Below, piece by piece: positions 53,401-60,701 of a stretch of DNA of 64,000 nucleotides (positions are counted from its first letter, which is position 1; every line of letters starts with the position of its first letter). The notes below the pieces were generated by a model. It did no database searches. It was not told the origin of the DNA and worked only from the letters and a program-made list of their open reading frames with translations. This stretch comes from Granulosicoccaceae sp. 1_MG-2023. Its GTDB lineage: Bacteria > Pseudomonadota > Gammaproteobacteria > Granulosicoccales > Granulosicoccaceae. The translations under genes and the position numbers were made by a program. Location of the stretch: positions 1-64,000 of the forward strand of contig JAUOPI010000016.1 in the NCBI GenBank assembly GCA_030546905.1. Reading direction: 5' to 3'.

Positions 53401-55125
53401 ACCGCTGACGGCAACAGTGTCGCGCTCGGCGGTGCAGCCAACGAAATCTCGCTTAACCGCAATCTGTATACCTATACCGGCACAGATACGGATCTGACCG
53501 ACGGCAGTAATGAGTTCCACGAGGACAACAGCAGTCTCACCAAGGCGATGTTCGACCTCTCGGGCCAGAGCGACGCTTATTTCGACGAAGTGGTGCGTTG
53601 GGCGCGTGGTGTGGATATCAACGATGAAGACAATGACGGCAACTACAGCGAGAGTCGCCGGCATATGGGTGACCCCATGCACTCGCAGCCGGTCATCATT
53701 AACTACGATACCGATGACTCGGTTATCTTTGTTGCCACCAATGAGGGCTTTTTACACGCCATCGACAGTGATGACGGCAAAGAGATCTATGCGTTTGTGC
53801 CACAGGAGCTGTTGCCGAATTTCGACACCTTTTATAAAAACCGCTCCTCGTATGACCATCCCTACGGTCTCGACGGCCCTATCACCACCTGGTACGACGA
53901 AAGCACCGGAGAACGGTTGCTGTTCGTGACCATGCGTCGCGGTGGCAACAAAATCTATGCGCTGGATATTTCCAGCAAAGAAGAGCCCAAGCTCAAATGG
54001 ATCATCGACGGCGACACCTCTGATGATTACAGCAATCTCGGTCAGACCTGGTCACAGGTGGAAGCGACCAAGATCCGTATCAACGGAGAGACCAAGGAAG
54101 TGGTGATCTTTGGCGGTGGCTACGACACGAACCAGGATGATGCCCTGAGCACCACCGAAGATTCGGTCGGCAACGCCATTTACATCGCTGATATGCGAAC
54201 CGGGGAGCGGCTCTGGTGGGCAAGCAATGACAACAACGCCACCGAACGCCTGACCGACATGAAATACAGTATCCCCAGTGACATCGCGACACTGGATGTG
54301 GATCTGGATGGCATCCTGGACCAGTTCTATGTGGGCGATATGGGCGGACAGATCTGGCGCTTTGACCTTGACCAGACGGCCACCAGCTACAGCGATCTGG
54401 CCACCGGTGGTGTCATGGCCGATTTCAGCGGCACTGAACAGGCCGATGCACGCCGCTTTTACTATCCGCCGGATGTGGCACTGATCTCAGCGGATAACAG
54501 CTACCAGCTGGCCATCAGTATCGGCTCGGGATACCGCGCGCATCCGTTGAACCTGATCATCGAAGACCGCTTCTACTCACTGCGGACGCCGTATGTCTTC
54601 ACCGCACCACCGGAGTATGGCTTTGAAGATGCCGATGGCAACTTCGAGCCGGCTACCGAAGACAACCTGGCGGATGTGACCGATGATCTGGAACCGGATA
54701 TGACCGGGAAAAACGGCTGGATGCTCCGTATGGAGGAGTCCGGTGAGAAAGTCATTTCCACCAGTGTCACCCTGAACAATAACGTGATCTTTACCGCATA
54801 CCGGCCTGAGCAGGCTAGTACGGCCTGTGCCACAGCTCTGGGCGGCGGCGTAGTCTACGCCGTGAGTGTGCTCGATGGCTCACCCGCGCTGGAAGCCGAA
54901 GATGGTGAAGAAGCCGACACAGAGCTGCGGGTTGTTGAACTTAGCCAGGGCGGTATCCCGCCGGAAGCGACCGTACTCTTCCCGAGTGATGTCGACAACA
55001 GCAATGACATTACGCCGATCATACTGGTCGGTGCTGAACAGCCTGAAGAGTTAAAAGAGCTCACCGGCGATCTGGGGCTGACACGACGGACGTTCTGGCA
55101 AAACAACCCGGAAGGACAGGATTGA
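50428..55125 (+). CDS. pilY1: Type IV pilus tip protein PilY1, with split VWA domain and three inserted repeats
   Basis: A 1565-residue exported protein, longer than P. aeruginosa PilY1 (1161). A signal peptide (about 1-29) is followed by the start of a VWA domain with the MIDAS motif LDTSGSMSG (near residue 53). The VWA domain is then interrupted by three tandem beta-sandwich repeats (about 210-355, 360-500 and 538-688; each opens with GLRFxxxxIPxxAxI) and resumes at REKMIEILDDM (about 700) and HIVLLSDGSPTSS (about 810). The C-terminal half is the usual PilY1 beta-propeller, including the Ca site DVDLDGILD and GDMGGQIWRFDL. Start ATG 50428; upstream ATGs in frame lack a ribosome site. Its end is one nt before pilE. 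Confidence 0.92.
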   Translation: MQKYPLLTTVRAIVSGTAIALLSVGNALYADDTEVFFGAQTAQSTSFPNVLFVLDTSGSMSGTDGTGSSRIDRMKDALTQILDSATNINVGIMRLNGYYGGGSVLYPVTYIDKELCPNGICDGGSSLVDLSARVNASSDDVTESSASLTMYLDDPELVMFKDETGYEEKTEAFPITDNEDQAEQMRDSDTFMLGSWDLDFFYDVNWKQDEIVFGLRFPDVDIPGNAQILSASISMQADTSKYKGAVNALVAIEDAADSPIFDSNSGKRIHDRTWSSDTIEWNDVSIPPSDGILETPDLSSLLSSRIERPDWSPGSGIAFKFQHNDDSAYPVDSDHYRRIHAWPGYTDYAPRLNVTYSSSTITPQKLGLRFDNLRIPQGATITSASLEFTSTESNSADTTATIRAQASDDAPTFTSSNGNLSSRSLTSASVDWDVDVWEYADETYQSVDISPVLQEVVDRDGWCGGNAIALILEGSGLREAVSYDQDPNSAPVLKLEYDASTIPSGGGCTAALATATIAVDSDDVEQDANGDMTFSSNDIELGHDGSLENSSGLRFRDITVPQGATITGATLEMTARQEHDNNISVTISAHNTADAGAFSAVDYYLDSLDRTSASVDWYNLAAVEEGDGLVSPDISSVIQELVNKSDWENGNSISLLIDYKSGTGTRKMYAYADSPTKVARLNISYRTAANNAALSGTDPIVYKSTREKMIEILDDMQITGGTPTVGALYEAARYYKGLSVDFGTSRGTGKYRHQYHRVSHASSYTGGSVYTPDKCSTSNYNNWYCKYEEISGNAVYTSPINDTCQSSHIVLLSDGSPTSSATDEAKDMIGSNYCDYRGSGTCGEELAAYLKDNDQSESVPGTQGIKTYTIGFNFTSDWMKDVAAAGGGTFYTADSSQELVDAFSNILAEILKVDTSFVAPSATVNEFNRLTHRNDVYFSLFKPDEKPTWAGNLKQYRLQGDPSVLVDANGDPAVDDSTGFFMDNAQSYWSDTADGNSVALGGAANEISLNRNLYTYTGTDTDLTDGSNEFHEDNSSLTKAMFDLSGQSDAYFDEVVRWARGVDINDEDNDGNYSESRRHMGDPMHSQPVIINYDTDDSVIFVATNEGFLHAIDSDDGKEIYAFVPQELLPNFDTFYKNRSSYDHPYGLDGPITTWYDESTGERLLFVTMRRGGNKIYALDISSKEEPKLKWIIDGDTSDDYSNLGQTWSQVEATKIRINGETKEVVIFGGGYDTNQDDALSTTEDSVGNAIYIADMRTGERLWWASNDNNATERLTDMKYSIPSDIATLDVDLDGILDQFYVGDMGGQIWRFDLDQTATSYSDLATGGVMADFSGTEQADARRFYYPPDVALISADNSYQLAISIGSGYRAHPLNLIIEDRFYSLRTPYVFTAPPEYGFEDADGNFEPATEDNLADVTDDLEPDMTGKNGWMLRMEESGEKVISTSVTLNNNVIFTAYRPEQASTACATALGGGVVYAVSVLDGSPALEAEDGEEADTELRVVELSQGGIPPEATVLFPSDVDNSNDITPIILVGAEQPEELKELTGDLGLTRRTFWQNNPEGQD

Positions 55126-55126
55126 T

Positions 55127-55531
55127 ATGAAACGGAGAATGAGACAGCAAACTGGTTTTACCCTTGTCGAGCTGCTGATCAGCGTCGTCATCATCGGAGT
55201 ACTGTCTGCCGTGGCCTACCCTTCTTACGTCAAACACGTGTACAAAGCACGGCGGGCTGACGGTCTCTCTGCCATTATGGATATGGCGCAGCGTCTGGAA
55301 CGCTGCAAAACCACGACCTTCAGTTATGCAGGCTGTATCGATGACGGAGAATACTCAACCGAAGGCTATTATTATCTGACGTTACCGGCAGATGAGCTCA
55401 GCGCGACGGCCTATCAGATACAGGCCGAACCCCAGGGCGCGCAGGCCGAAGATGACTGCGGTACGCTGAAAATGAGTGAGTCCGGCAAGAAATACGCGCT
55501 TGGCAGTGCCGATGTTGACGATTGTTGGTAA
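55127..55531 (+). CDS. pilE: Type IV pilin-like protein PilE
   Basis: A 134-residue prepilin with leader MKRRMRQQTG and mature start FTLVELLISVVIIGVLSAVA (Glu5 present), then YPSYVKHVYKARRADG. Two cysteine pairs are possible (Cys64 and Cys71, plus Cys near 118 and Cys133). By position it corresponds to PilE of the minor-pilin operon. ATG with AGGA about 8 nt upstream, one nt after the pilY1 stop; 33 nt before the Cys-rich gene. Confidence 0.9.
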   Translation: MKRRMRQQTGFTLVELLISVVIIGVLSAVAYPSYVKHVYKARRADGLSAIMDMAQRLERCKTTTFSYAGCIDDGEYSTEGYYYLTLPADELSATAYQIQAEPQGAQAEDDCGTLKMSESGKKYALGSADVDDCW

Positions 55532-55563
55532 TACAACACCAAGCACTAAAATAGAGATGCAAT

Positions 55564-55884
55564 ATGCGTGAGCAAAAAACGAAGAAAAAGACCCCGTCCG
55601 GCGGCGCCCTGCTGGCAGCCTCGGCTGCCGTCTTGTTTGCAAGCTTTGCGGATACGGCAGTATCCGACGATGAAGTGGATGATCAGGTTGAAGGGAAATG
55701 CTGGGCAGTCAACGCCTGCAAAGGCACCAGTGCCTGCAAAACGCTGACCAGCAGCTGTGCGGGCCAAAACAGCTGCAAGTCCAACGGATTTCTGCTGATG
55801 TCGCTGGAAGAATGCACTGAATTCGGTGGCGACTGGGAAGCGATTGACCCGGATAACCCGCCGCAACGGGATGCCCGCGGCTGA
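55564..55884 (+). CDS. Small Cys-rich secreted protein resembling BufA2-type bufferin metallophore
   Basis: A 106-residue protein. N-terminal hydrophobic segment (about residues 13-30, GGALLAASAAVLFASFA) is signal-like. The mature part has six cysteines at 46, 52, 58, 65, 71 and 84 in the spaced pattern C-x5-C-x5-C-x6-C-x5-C, with the core KCWAVNACKGTSACK and GQNSCKSNGF. This strongly recalls the periplasmic bufferin metallophore family BufA2, whose cysteines are modified by MNIO (DUF692) enzymes to bind copper. No DUF692/DUF2063 partner is present in the window. It follows pilE by 33 nt on the same strand. The assignment rests on motif resemblance only. Confidence 0.65.
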   Translation: MREQKTKKKTPSGGALLAASAAVLFASFADTAVSDDEVDDQVEGKCWAVNACKGTSACKTLTSSCAGQNSCKSNGFLLMSLEECTEFGGDWEAIDPDNPPQRDARG

Positions 55885-55921
55885 ATAACAGCCTTAGGCT
55901 TTACAAGCCGGTGGTTCCGGC

Positions 55922-56890
55922 TCAACGGAACTGCCGGCGGTAGCCCAAATGCAAGCCCACATCCTGCGCTGTACCGTACTCAGGATCTTCTGACACCCCG
56001 AAATACAACTCACTACCCTCACTCATCTGCCAGGCGGCACCGCCGTATAACATCAGCGCATGTTCGCCCAGCACCCGTAAACTGCTGTTAAATACAGCGC
56101 TATGCAGCAGGTAATGAAACTGTGCGGACCAACGGGCAGCAAGGCGGTAATCGATGCTGCCCTGCGAGAAAAACACCTGTTTGCGCAAATCCGGAAAAAG
56201 ATCGCTGTGGCCTTGTCGCACTACGCCGAGACTCAGTTGCACGCTTGCCTTGTTTTGCAAAAGCCCCTGCCGTGTGTAACTGATATCGGCATAGAGGTCA
56301 CGCGAGCCCTTACCGGTCAAATGTCTGCTGCTACCGCTGGGCAGCGCCAGACCAATCCGCGTGGTCAGCGCGGGCTGCGAGAGCCAGCGACGTGCGATCC
56401 AGACTTGTATATCTCCAACACCGCCGGTCGCGCTGTCCAGGTGCACCACATCCTGCCCGTCGCGCTGATACCAATAAAGCAAACGTCCGGTGGGGGCCGA
56501 ATAGCGCCCTGAGGCGGGCAAATCAAAGGTTTCGTGCCAGTGATCGACAAAGCTGTCGAGTATCCCGCCGCCGTGTGTAAAGACCGCGGTTTCCGCCCCC
56601 CAACGCCAGCGCGCATTGATGCGGCTGCTCCAGGCCAGATCTGCGCGGCCGGTTTCACCGTCGAGTAGCAGGGTTTCCGTATCGGACTGCCGTGGCAAAT
56701 AAGTGTTGACGAGCGAAAAGAGCACGTTGCCGCCGTTTTGCTCAGGCAAGGGTGCGGGTAGCGAGCTTAAGCCTGTCAGCGGATGCATGTTGCGCAGGCC
56801 GGCGGGCGTGGCCGTAGCCGGTGCGGGCACGCTGCAAAGCAAGAATACGCCGACGCAGGCGCCACATCCGGCACGGCTCATAAGCGGCAT
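55922..56890 (-). CDS. DUF3187 family exported protein
   Basis: A 322-residue exported protein (signal peptide about 1-28). Pattern MHPLTGLSSLPAPLPEQNGGN near the mature start, then alternating beta-strand-like segments, ending in DVGLHLGYRRQFR with a terminal Arg/Phe, typical of an outer-membrane beta-barrel. It resembles the DUF3187 family, function unknown. Start ATG 56890. Downstream of dsbC on the same strand, but a strong hairpin lies between, so it may have its own promoter. Confidence 0.75.
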   Translation of the reverse strand: MPLMSRAGCGACVGVFLLCSVPAPATATPAGLRNMHPLTGLSSLPAPLPEQNGGNVLFSLVNTYLPRQSDTETLLLDGETGRADLAWSSRINARWRWGAETAVFTHGGGILDSFVDHWHETFDLPASGRYSAPTGRLLYWYQRDGQDVVHLDSATGGVGDIQVWIARRWLSQPALTTRIGLALPSGSSRHLTGKGSRDLYADISYTRQGLLQNKASVQLSLGVVRQGHSDLFPDLRKQVFFSQGSIDYRLAARWSAQFHYLLHSAVFNSSLRVLGEHALMLYGGAAWQMSEGSELYFGVSEDPEYGTAQDVGLHLGYRRQFR

Positions 56891-56908
56891 GTCATACAGA
56901 AAAGAACG

Positions 56909-56948
56909 GCCCGTTCAGGCATCACGGATGCGCTCCGCCTGAACGGGC
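56909..56948 (-). terminator. Hairpin terminator downstream of dsbC
   Basis: GCCCGTTCAGGC (56909-56920) and GCCTGAACGGGC (56937-56948) form a 12-bp perfect stem with a 16-nt loop. On the minus strand it follows the dsbC stop by 7 nt and is followed by a T-rich stretch (TTCTTTTCT), as expected for a terminator. Confidence 0.65.
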
Positions 56949-56955
56949 GGCGGGC

Positions 56956-57795
56956 TTATTCGGAAGCTTCTTCAGCAACCGCTTCTTCAGCAACCGCTTC
57001 TTCAGCAACCGCTTCTTCAGCAACCGCTTCTTCAGCAATCGCTTCTTCGGCAGTTGTGGCTGTAGCCAGCGGTTCAGTCTGACCGAGGATGCTCAGGATC
57101 TGCGCTGCCGGGCGGTAGCCGCTGATAATGTCACCGCTATCAAGGTAGACCAGCGGAGTTCCGCGCAAACCGACTTCACGGGCAAGCGCGATATGCTCGG
57201 CGATGGGGTTATCGCACTGGCGGGACTCAATTGTCTCACCGTGGTTGATGGCGTCCATCGCGGCTCGCGGATCATCTGCACACCAGACGCTCTGCAATTC
57301 TTCATACGCCGGTGAGCCCATACCGGCACGGGGGTAAAGCAGATAGCGCACCTCGACCCCGCCGGCACGCAGCTCACCGAGCTCTTTGTGCAGCTTCGCA
57401 CAGTACGGGCAAGTCGTGTCGGTGAATACCGTCATCACACGCTTGGTTTCACCTTCGGCCGGGTACACCACCATCTTGTCGCTGCCGACTGCATTGATCA
57501 GGCTCATATGCGCACTACCCTTGCGGCGGGCGGTGAGATTGATCTCGTTTTCCAGATCGAGCAGGTTACCGTCGATCATATAGCGCGCATCGGGCGTCAG
57601 ATAGAAAATATCGCCGCCGGAGAGTAATTCGAGCACGCCCGGCACCGGTGTTTCGGCGATCTCGGTGATTTCCAGCTTGGGCATCTTCTCACTGAGTGCC
57701 GCGCGCAATTTTTCCGCATCGCCCTCGGCAGCCATTGCCTGGCCGGCAAGCAGAGAGACTGTCAAAGCGCCCGCGGCGCGAACAAGATTTTTCAT
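56956..57795 (-). CDS. dsbC: Thiol:disulfide interchange protein DsbC with repeat-encoded acidic tail
   Basis: A 279-residue exported disulfide isomerase (E. coli DsbC 236). Signal peptide (about 1-22) then an N-terminal dimerisation domain (about 23-90), hinge, and thioredoxin domain with CPYC (Cys129, Cys132); a second cysteine pair near WCADDPRAA and QCDNPIA is as in DsbC. The C-terminal 30 residues are an acidic repeat EEAVA. Start ATG at 57795 with CGGAA upstream; the longer frame to 57849 is rejected. Normal neighbour is xerD, upstream here (101-nt gap). The tail is absent from classical DsbC. Confidence 0.93.
   Translation of the reverse strand: MKNLVRAAGALTVSLLAGQAMAAEGDAEKLRAALSEKMPKLEITEIAETPVPGVLELLSGGDIFYLTPDARYMIDGNLLDLENEINLTARRKGSAHMSLINAVGSDKMVVYPAEGETKRVMTVFTDTTCPYCAKLHKELGELRAGGVEVRYLLYPRAGMGSPAYEELQSVWCADDPRAAMDAINHGETIESRQCDNPIAEHIALAREVGLRGTPLVYLDSGDIISGYRPAAQILSILGQTEPLATATTAEEAIAEEAVAEEAVAEEAVAEEAVAEEASE
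56966..57055 (-). repeat. 15-bp minisatellite encoding the DsbC tail
   Basis: Four perfect 15-bp copies of GCTTCTTCAGCAACC on the plus strand (56966-57025) plus two degenerate ones (57026-57055). Each encodes five residues (EEAVA) on the minus strand. Copy number can vary in multiples of five residues without breaking the frame. Confidence 0.9.
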
Positions 57796-57895
57796 GCGAG
57801 TTCCGTTTGTTGAATTTGTGAGTGTGGTTTGGGCATGCCTGTGCGGCATTAGTTCCGTTCCTGTCCCTGCGCTAATGCAATTACCGCACCGCCGG

Positions 57896-58831
57896 TCAGC
57901 CGCGCGGATGATGCTCGGCGTGCAGGTTCTTCAGACGGGCCTGTGCCACATGCGTGTATATTTGCGTGGTCGACAGGTCGCTGTGGCCGAGCAGCAGTTG
58001 TACGACCCGCAGATCGGCGTCGTGATTGACCAGATGCGTGGCAAACGCGTGTCTTAGCATATGCGGCGATAAGGACTTGGCGATTCCGGCCCGCTCCGCA
58101 TGCCGGCGGATAATATACCAGAACGCCTGCCGGGTCATGGCGCCGCCCCGTGGCGAAAGAAAGAGAATGTTGTCCTGCGCCGCTGCGGCCGTGCCGATAA
58201 AACGCCGCCCGGCTTTCAGGTAAACCCGGACCCGTTGCAGCGCGGCTTCGCCGACCGGCACCAGGCGTTCTTTGTTGCCTTTGCCCCAGACCCGCAACAC
58301 CCCGAGATTGAAGTTAATCTGATCGACCTCAAGACCGATCAGCTCGCTGACACGCAAACCACAGGCGTACATCAGCTCAAGCATGGCCCGGTCGCGCATA
58401 CCGGTGGGGTTGTTGTCATCCGGCGCCTCCAGCAGCGCCTCGACCTCCGCTTCACTGAGCGACTTGGGCAGCGGCCGGCCGGCGCGTGGCGCATCGACAA
58501 GCAAGGCAGGGTCTTCTTCGACGATGTTCTGCTGAAAACACCAGGCATAAAACCGCCGCACTGAGGAGGTAATCCGGCCGGCGGTACGGGCGCTGGCACC
58601 CTGTCGGGTGCGCTCACCGAGATAGTCCAGAATATCCTGACGCACAACGCGCTCAAGCGCGCCGGCGCGGCCGCTCAGCCACGCTGCAAACAAGCGCAGA
58701 TCACTGCCATAGGCTGCCAGCGTGTTACGGCTCAGACCGCGTTCGAGTAGCTGGTCGCTGAGAAACTGCTCGATCAGCGCGAGATCCTGCGCACCGGCCC
58801 TGAGGGCCCTGGCGGTTGCCGGTTTAGCCAC
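57896..58831 (-). CDS. xerD: Site-specific tyrosine recombinase XerD
   Basis: A 311-residue recombinase (E. coli 298) that resolves chromosome dimers at dif together with XerC. It has the core SAM-like N-terminal domain and all catalytic residues: Arg in CGLRVSELIG, Lys in GKGNKERLVPV, HMLRHAFATHL (HxxR), LLGHSDLSTTQIYTHV (His and Tyr). Start GTG 58831 is chosen because the longer frame to 58981 overlaps the moeA region and lacks a ribosome site. Its usual neighbour dsbC is downstream. Nothing suggests it belongs to a mobile element. Confidence 0.92.
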   Translation of the reverse strand: MAKPATARALRAGAQDLALIEQFLSDQLLERGLSRNTLAAYGSDLRLFAAWLSGRAGALERVVRQDILDYLGERTRQGASARTAGRITSSVRRFYAWCFQQNIVEEDPALLVDAPRAGRPLPKSLSEAEVEALLEAPDDNNPTGMRDRAMLELMYACGLRVSELIGLEVDQINFNLGVLRVWGKGNKERLVPVGEAALQRVRVYLKAGRRFIGTAAAAQDNILFLSPRGGAMTRQAFWYIIRRHAERAGIAKSLSPHMLRHAFATHLVNHDADLRVVQLLLGHSDLSTTQIYTHVAQARLKNLHAEHHPRG

Positions 58832-58938
58832 GGTATGCTTTCGCTCCGGTTCAGTTAACAACGCAAGTATAGCTATTCGGCGAAAGCCTGCTGCTTGCGG
58901 TACACTGCCGCCTATTCCGGATAGCACCTTGAATTTCC

Positions 58939-60192
58939 ATGAGCCAGTCAGCCAGTTTTTGCGATAAGGACCCCGAATCACTCCCGCTGGAGGAGGCCCT
59001 GCGCCGCATCCTCAGTCAGGTGCAACCGTCCGGCGGACGGGAAACACTGCCGCTGAAGGCGGCCGCCGGACGCGTGCTGGCCGATGCGCTGCACAGCGCG
59101 CTGGATGTGCCGCCCGAGCGGGTCTCGGCGATGGACGGCTACGCAGTGCGCTTTGCGGACCTGCCCGCAACAGCGCCTTTTCGCTTGCCGCTGGCGGGCA
59201 AATCCCTGGCCGGGCACCCTTTTGCCGGGGCTTTGCCGGAGGCGCAAGCGGTACGCATTACCACCGGCGCGGTGGTGCCGGAAGGCGCCGATACCATCAT
59301 TATTCAGGAAGTGACAGAACAGCAAGGCGGGCACTTGCACGTGCATGAATTCCCCCGTGCCGGCCAGTATGTACGCGCCGCCGGTTCGGACATTCAGGCC
59401 GGCAGCACCCTCCTGCCGGCGCACACAGCGCTGTCGCCGGCGGCTCTGGGGCTGGCTGCCGCGGCCGGCTATGCCGAGCTGAGCGTGGTGGCGAAACCAC
59501 GTGTGGCGGTATTCAGTACCGGCGATGAGCTGGTCGCGCCCGGCCACACCGCGGCCCTTGGCCAGATCTACGACAGCAACAGCAGCACGCTGTACGGGCT
59601 TCTTATGCGCAACGGCTGTGATGTGGACGATCTGGGTATAGTGCGCGACACGCCTGAGGCGCTGGACGCGGCCTTTGTCCGCGCCGCCTCAGCCGATGTG
59701 ATTATCAGCACCGGCGGCGTCTCGGTCGGTGAAGCGGATTTCGTCAAAGACACCCTGGCCCGGCACGGACGCATGCAGTTGTGGAAAATCGCCGTTAAGC
59801 CGGGCAAACCCCTGACCTTCGGTGTTCTCGACAGCGGGGCCTTGTTTTTCGGCTTGCCGGGCAATCCGGTCTCCGGTGTGGTGACCTTTGCCCTGTTTGT
59901 CCGCCCGGCCCTGCAACGCCTGCAAGGACTGCCCCCGACGCAAGCGCTGAGCCTGCCGGCGCTTTGCACCGACACCTTGCGCAAAGCGCCGGGCCGGCGG
60001 GAGTTCCAGCGCGGCATCCTGCGGTCGGGCCCGGACGGCCGGCTGCAGGTCAGTACCACCGGCGAGCAGGAGTCGCATATCCTTTCCTCGCTGCGCCAGG
60101 CCAATTGTTTCGTTGTGCTCAGCGAGCAAAGCGACGGCGCCCGGCCCGGCGATCAGGTCAGCGTTATCCCATTCTCCGAACTGGGCCTCTGA
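58939..60192 (+). CDS. moeA: Molybdopterin molybdenumtransferase
   Basis: A 417-residue cytosolic enzyme that inserts molybdate into adenylated molybdopterin to give Moco. Signatures are MDGYAVRFADLP, ITTGAVVPEGADTIIIQE, STGDELVAPG, YDSNSSTLYGLL, STGGVSVGEADFVKDTL and GLPGNPVSGVVTFALF. Start ATG 58939 has a weak ribosome site. Divergent from xerD. No other Moco gene is in the window. Confidence 0.95.
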   Translation: MSQSASFCDKDPESLPLEEALRRILSQVQPSGGRETLPLKAAAGRVLADALHSALDVPPERVSAMDGYAVRFADLPATAPFRLPLAGKSLAGHPFAGALPEAQAVRITTGAVVPEGADTIIIQEVTEQQGGHLHVHEFPRAGQYVRAAGSDIQAGSTLLPAHTALSPAALGLAAAAGYAELSVVAKPRVAVFSTGDELVAPGHTAALGQIYDSNSSTLYGLLMRNGCDVDDLGIVRDTPEALDAAFVRAASADVIISTGGVSVGEADFVKDTLARHGRMQLWKIAVKPGKPLTFGVLDSGALFFGLPGNPVSGVVTFALFVRPALQRLQGLPPTQALSLPALCTDTLRKAPGRREFQRGILRSGPDGRLQVSTTGEQESHILSSLRQANCFVVLSEQSDGARPGDQVSVIPFSELGL

Positions 60193-60266
60193 CCGCTTCT
60201 GACAATAAAACCCTTGGCCACCGGCGGTGGCCGCACTCCGATTTTCCAAGCCTGTTCCGACCTGCT

Positions 60267-60692
60267 ATGACAAAAACAACACTGACATTTCGCGCCAGAC
60301 TCGCCCTGCTGATCAAACATCTGCTGGCCGCACTCTATGACCTGCTTCTGCTCTTCAGTGTTTTGTTTGTCGTTACCGGGCTTGTGGTATTGCTGAATGG
60401 CGGAGAGCGTGTCGGGGCATGGCTTGTCGCGCCGCTGGCGTTGTTGGTGGCAGGCTATTTTTACGTGTTTTTCTGGATCAAAGGCGGCCAGACGCTGGGA
60501 ATGCGGGCATGGCATATCGCTTACTTCGGCGCCGATGGCGGCCTGCCCTCCGGCCGCGCTGCGCTGCTGCGTTTTGCTGTGATGGTGCTGACGCTCGGCG
60601 CCGGTAGCTTGTGGATTCTGTTCGACCCGCAGGGGCGTACATTGCAAGACAAGCTCAGCGGCTTGTATTGCCGGGTGATCCCCAAGCGCTGA
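60267..60692 (+). CDS. RDD-family membrane protein
   Basis: A 141-residue protein with three hydrophobic helices and the RDD signature: RLALLIKHLLAALYDLLLLF (Arg/Asp near the first helix), then GQTLGMRAWHIAY and a final DPQGRTLQDKLSGLYC. Function of the family is unclear. Start ATG at 60267 with a weak ribosome site, 74 nt after moeA; a longer frame upstream would overlap moeA. Convergent with lptG. Confidence 0.78.
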   Translation: MTKTTLTFRARLALLIKHLLAALYDLLLLFSVLFVVTGLVVLLNGGERVGAWLVAPLALLVAGYFYVFFWIKGGQTLGMRAWHIAYFGADGGLPSGRAALLRFAVMVLTLGAGSLWILFDPQGRTLQDKLSGLYCRVIPKR

Positions 60693-60701
60693 GCCGGCGC
60701 A

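Noticed and set aside
56966-57055. CRISPR array
   Set aside because: Units are 15 bp, directly abutting without spacers, and in frame in dsbC.
57896-58831. Phage or island integrase
   Set aside because: All XerD features and the dsbC neighbour fit the housekeeping recombinase; no att sites, tRNA or mobile genes around.
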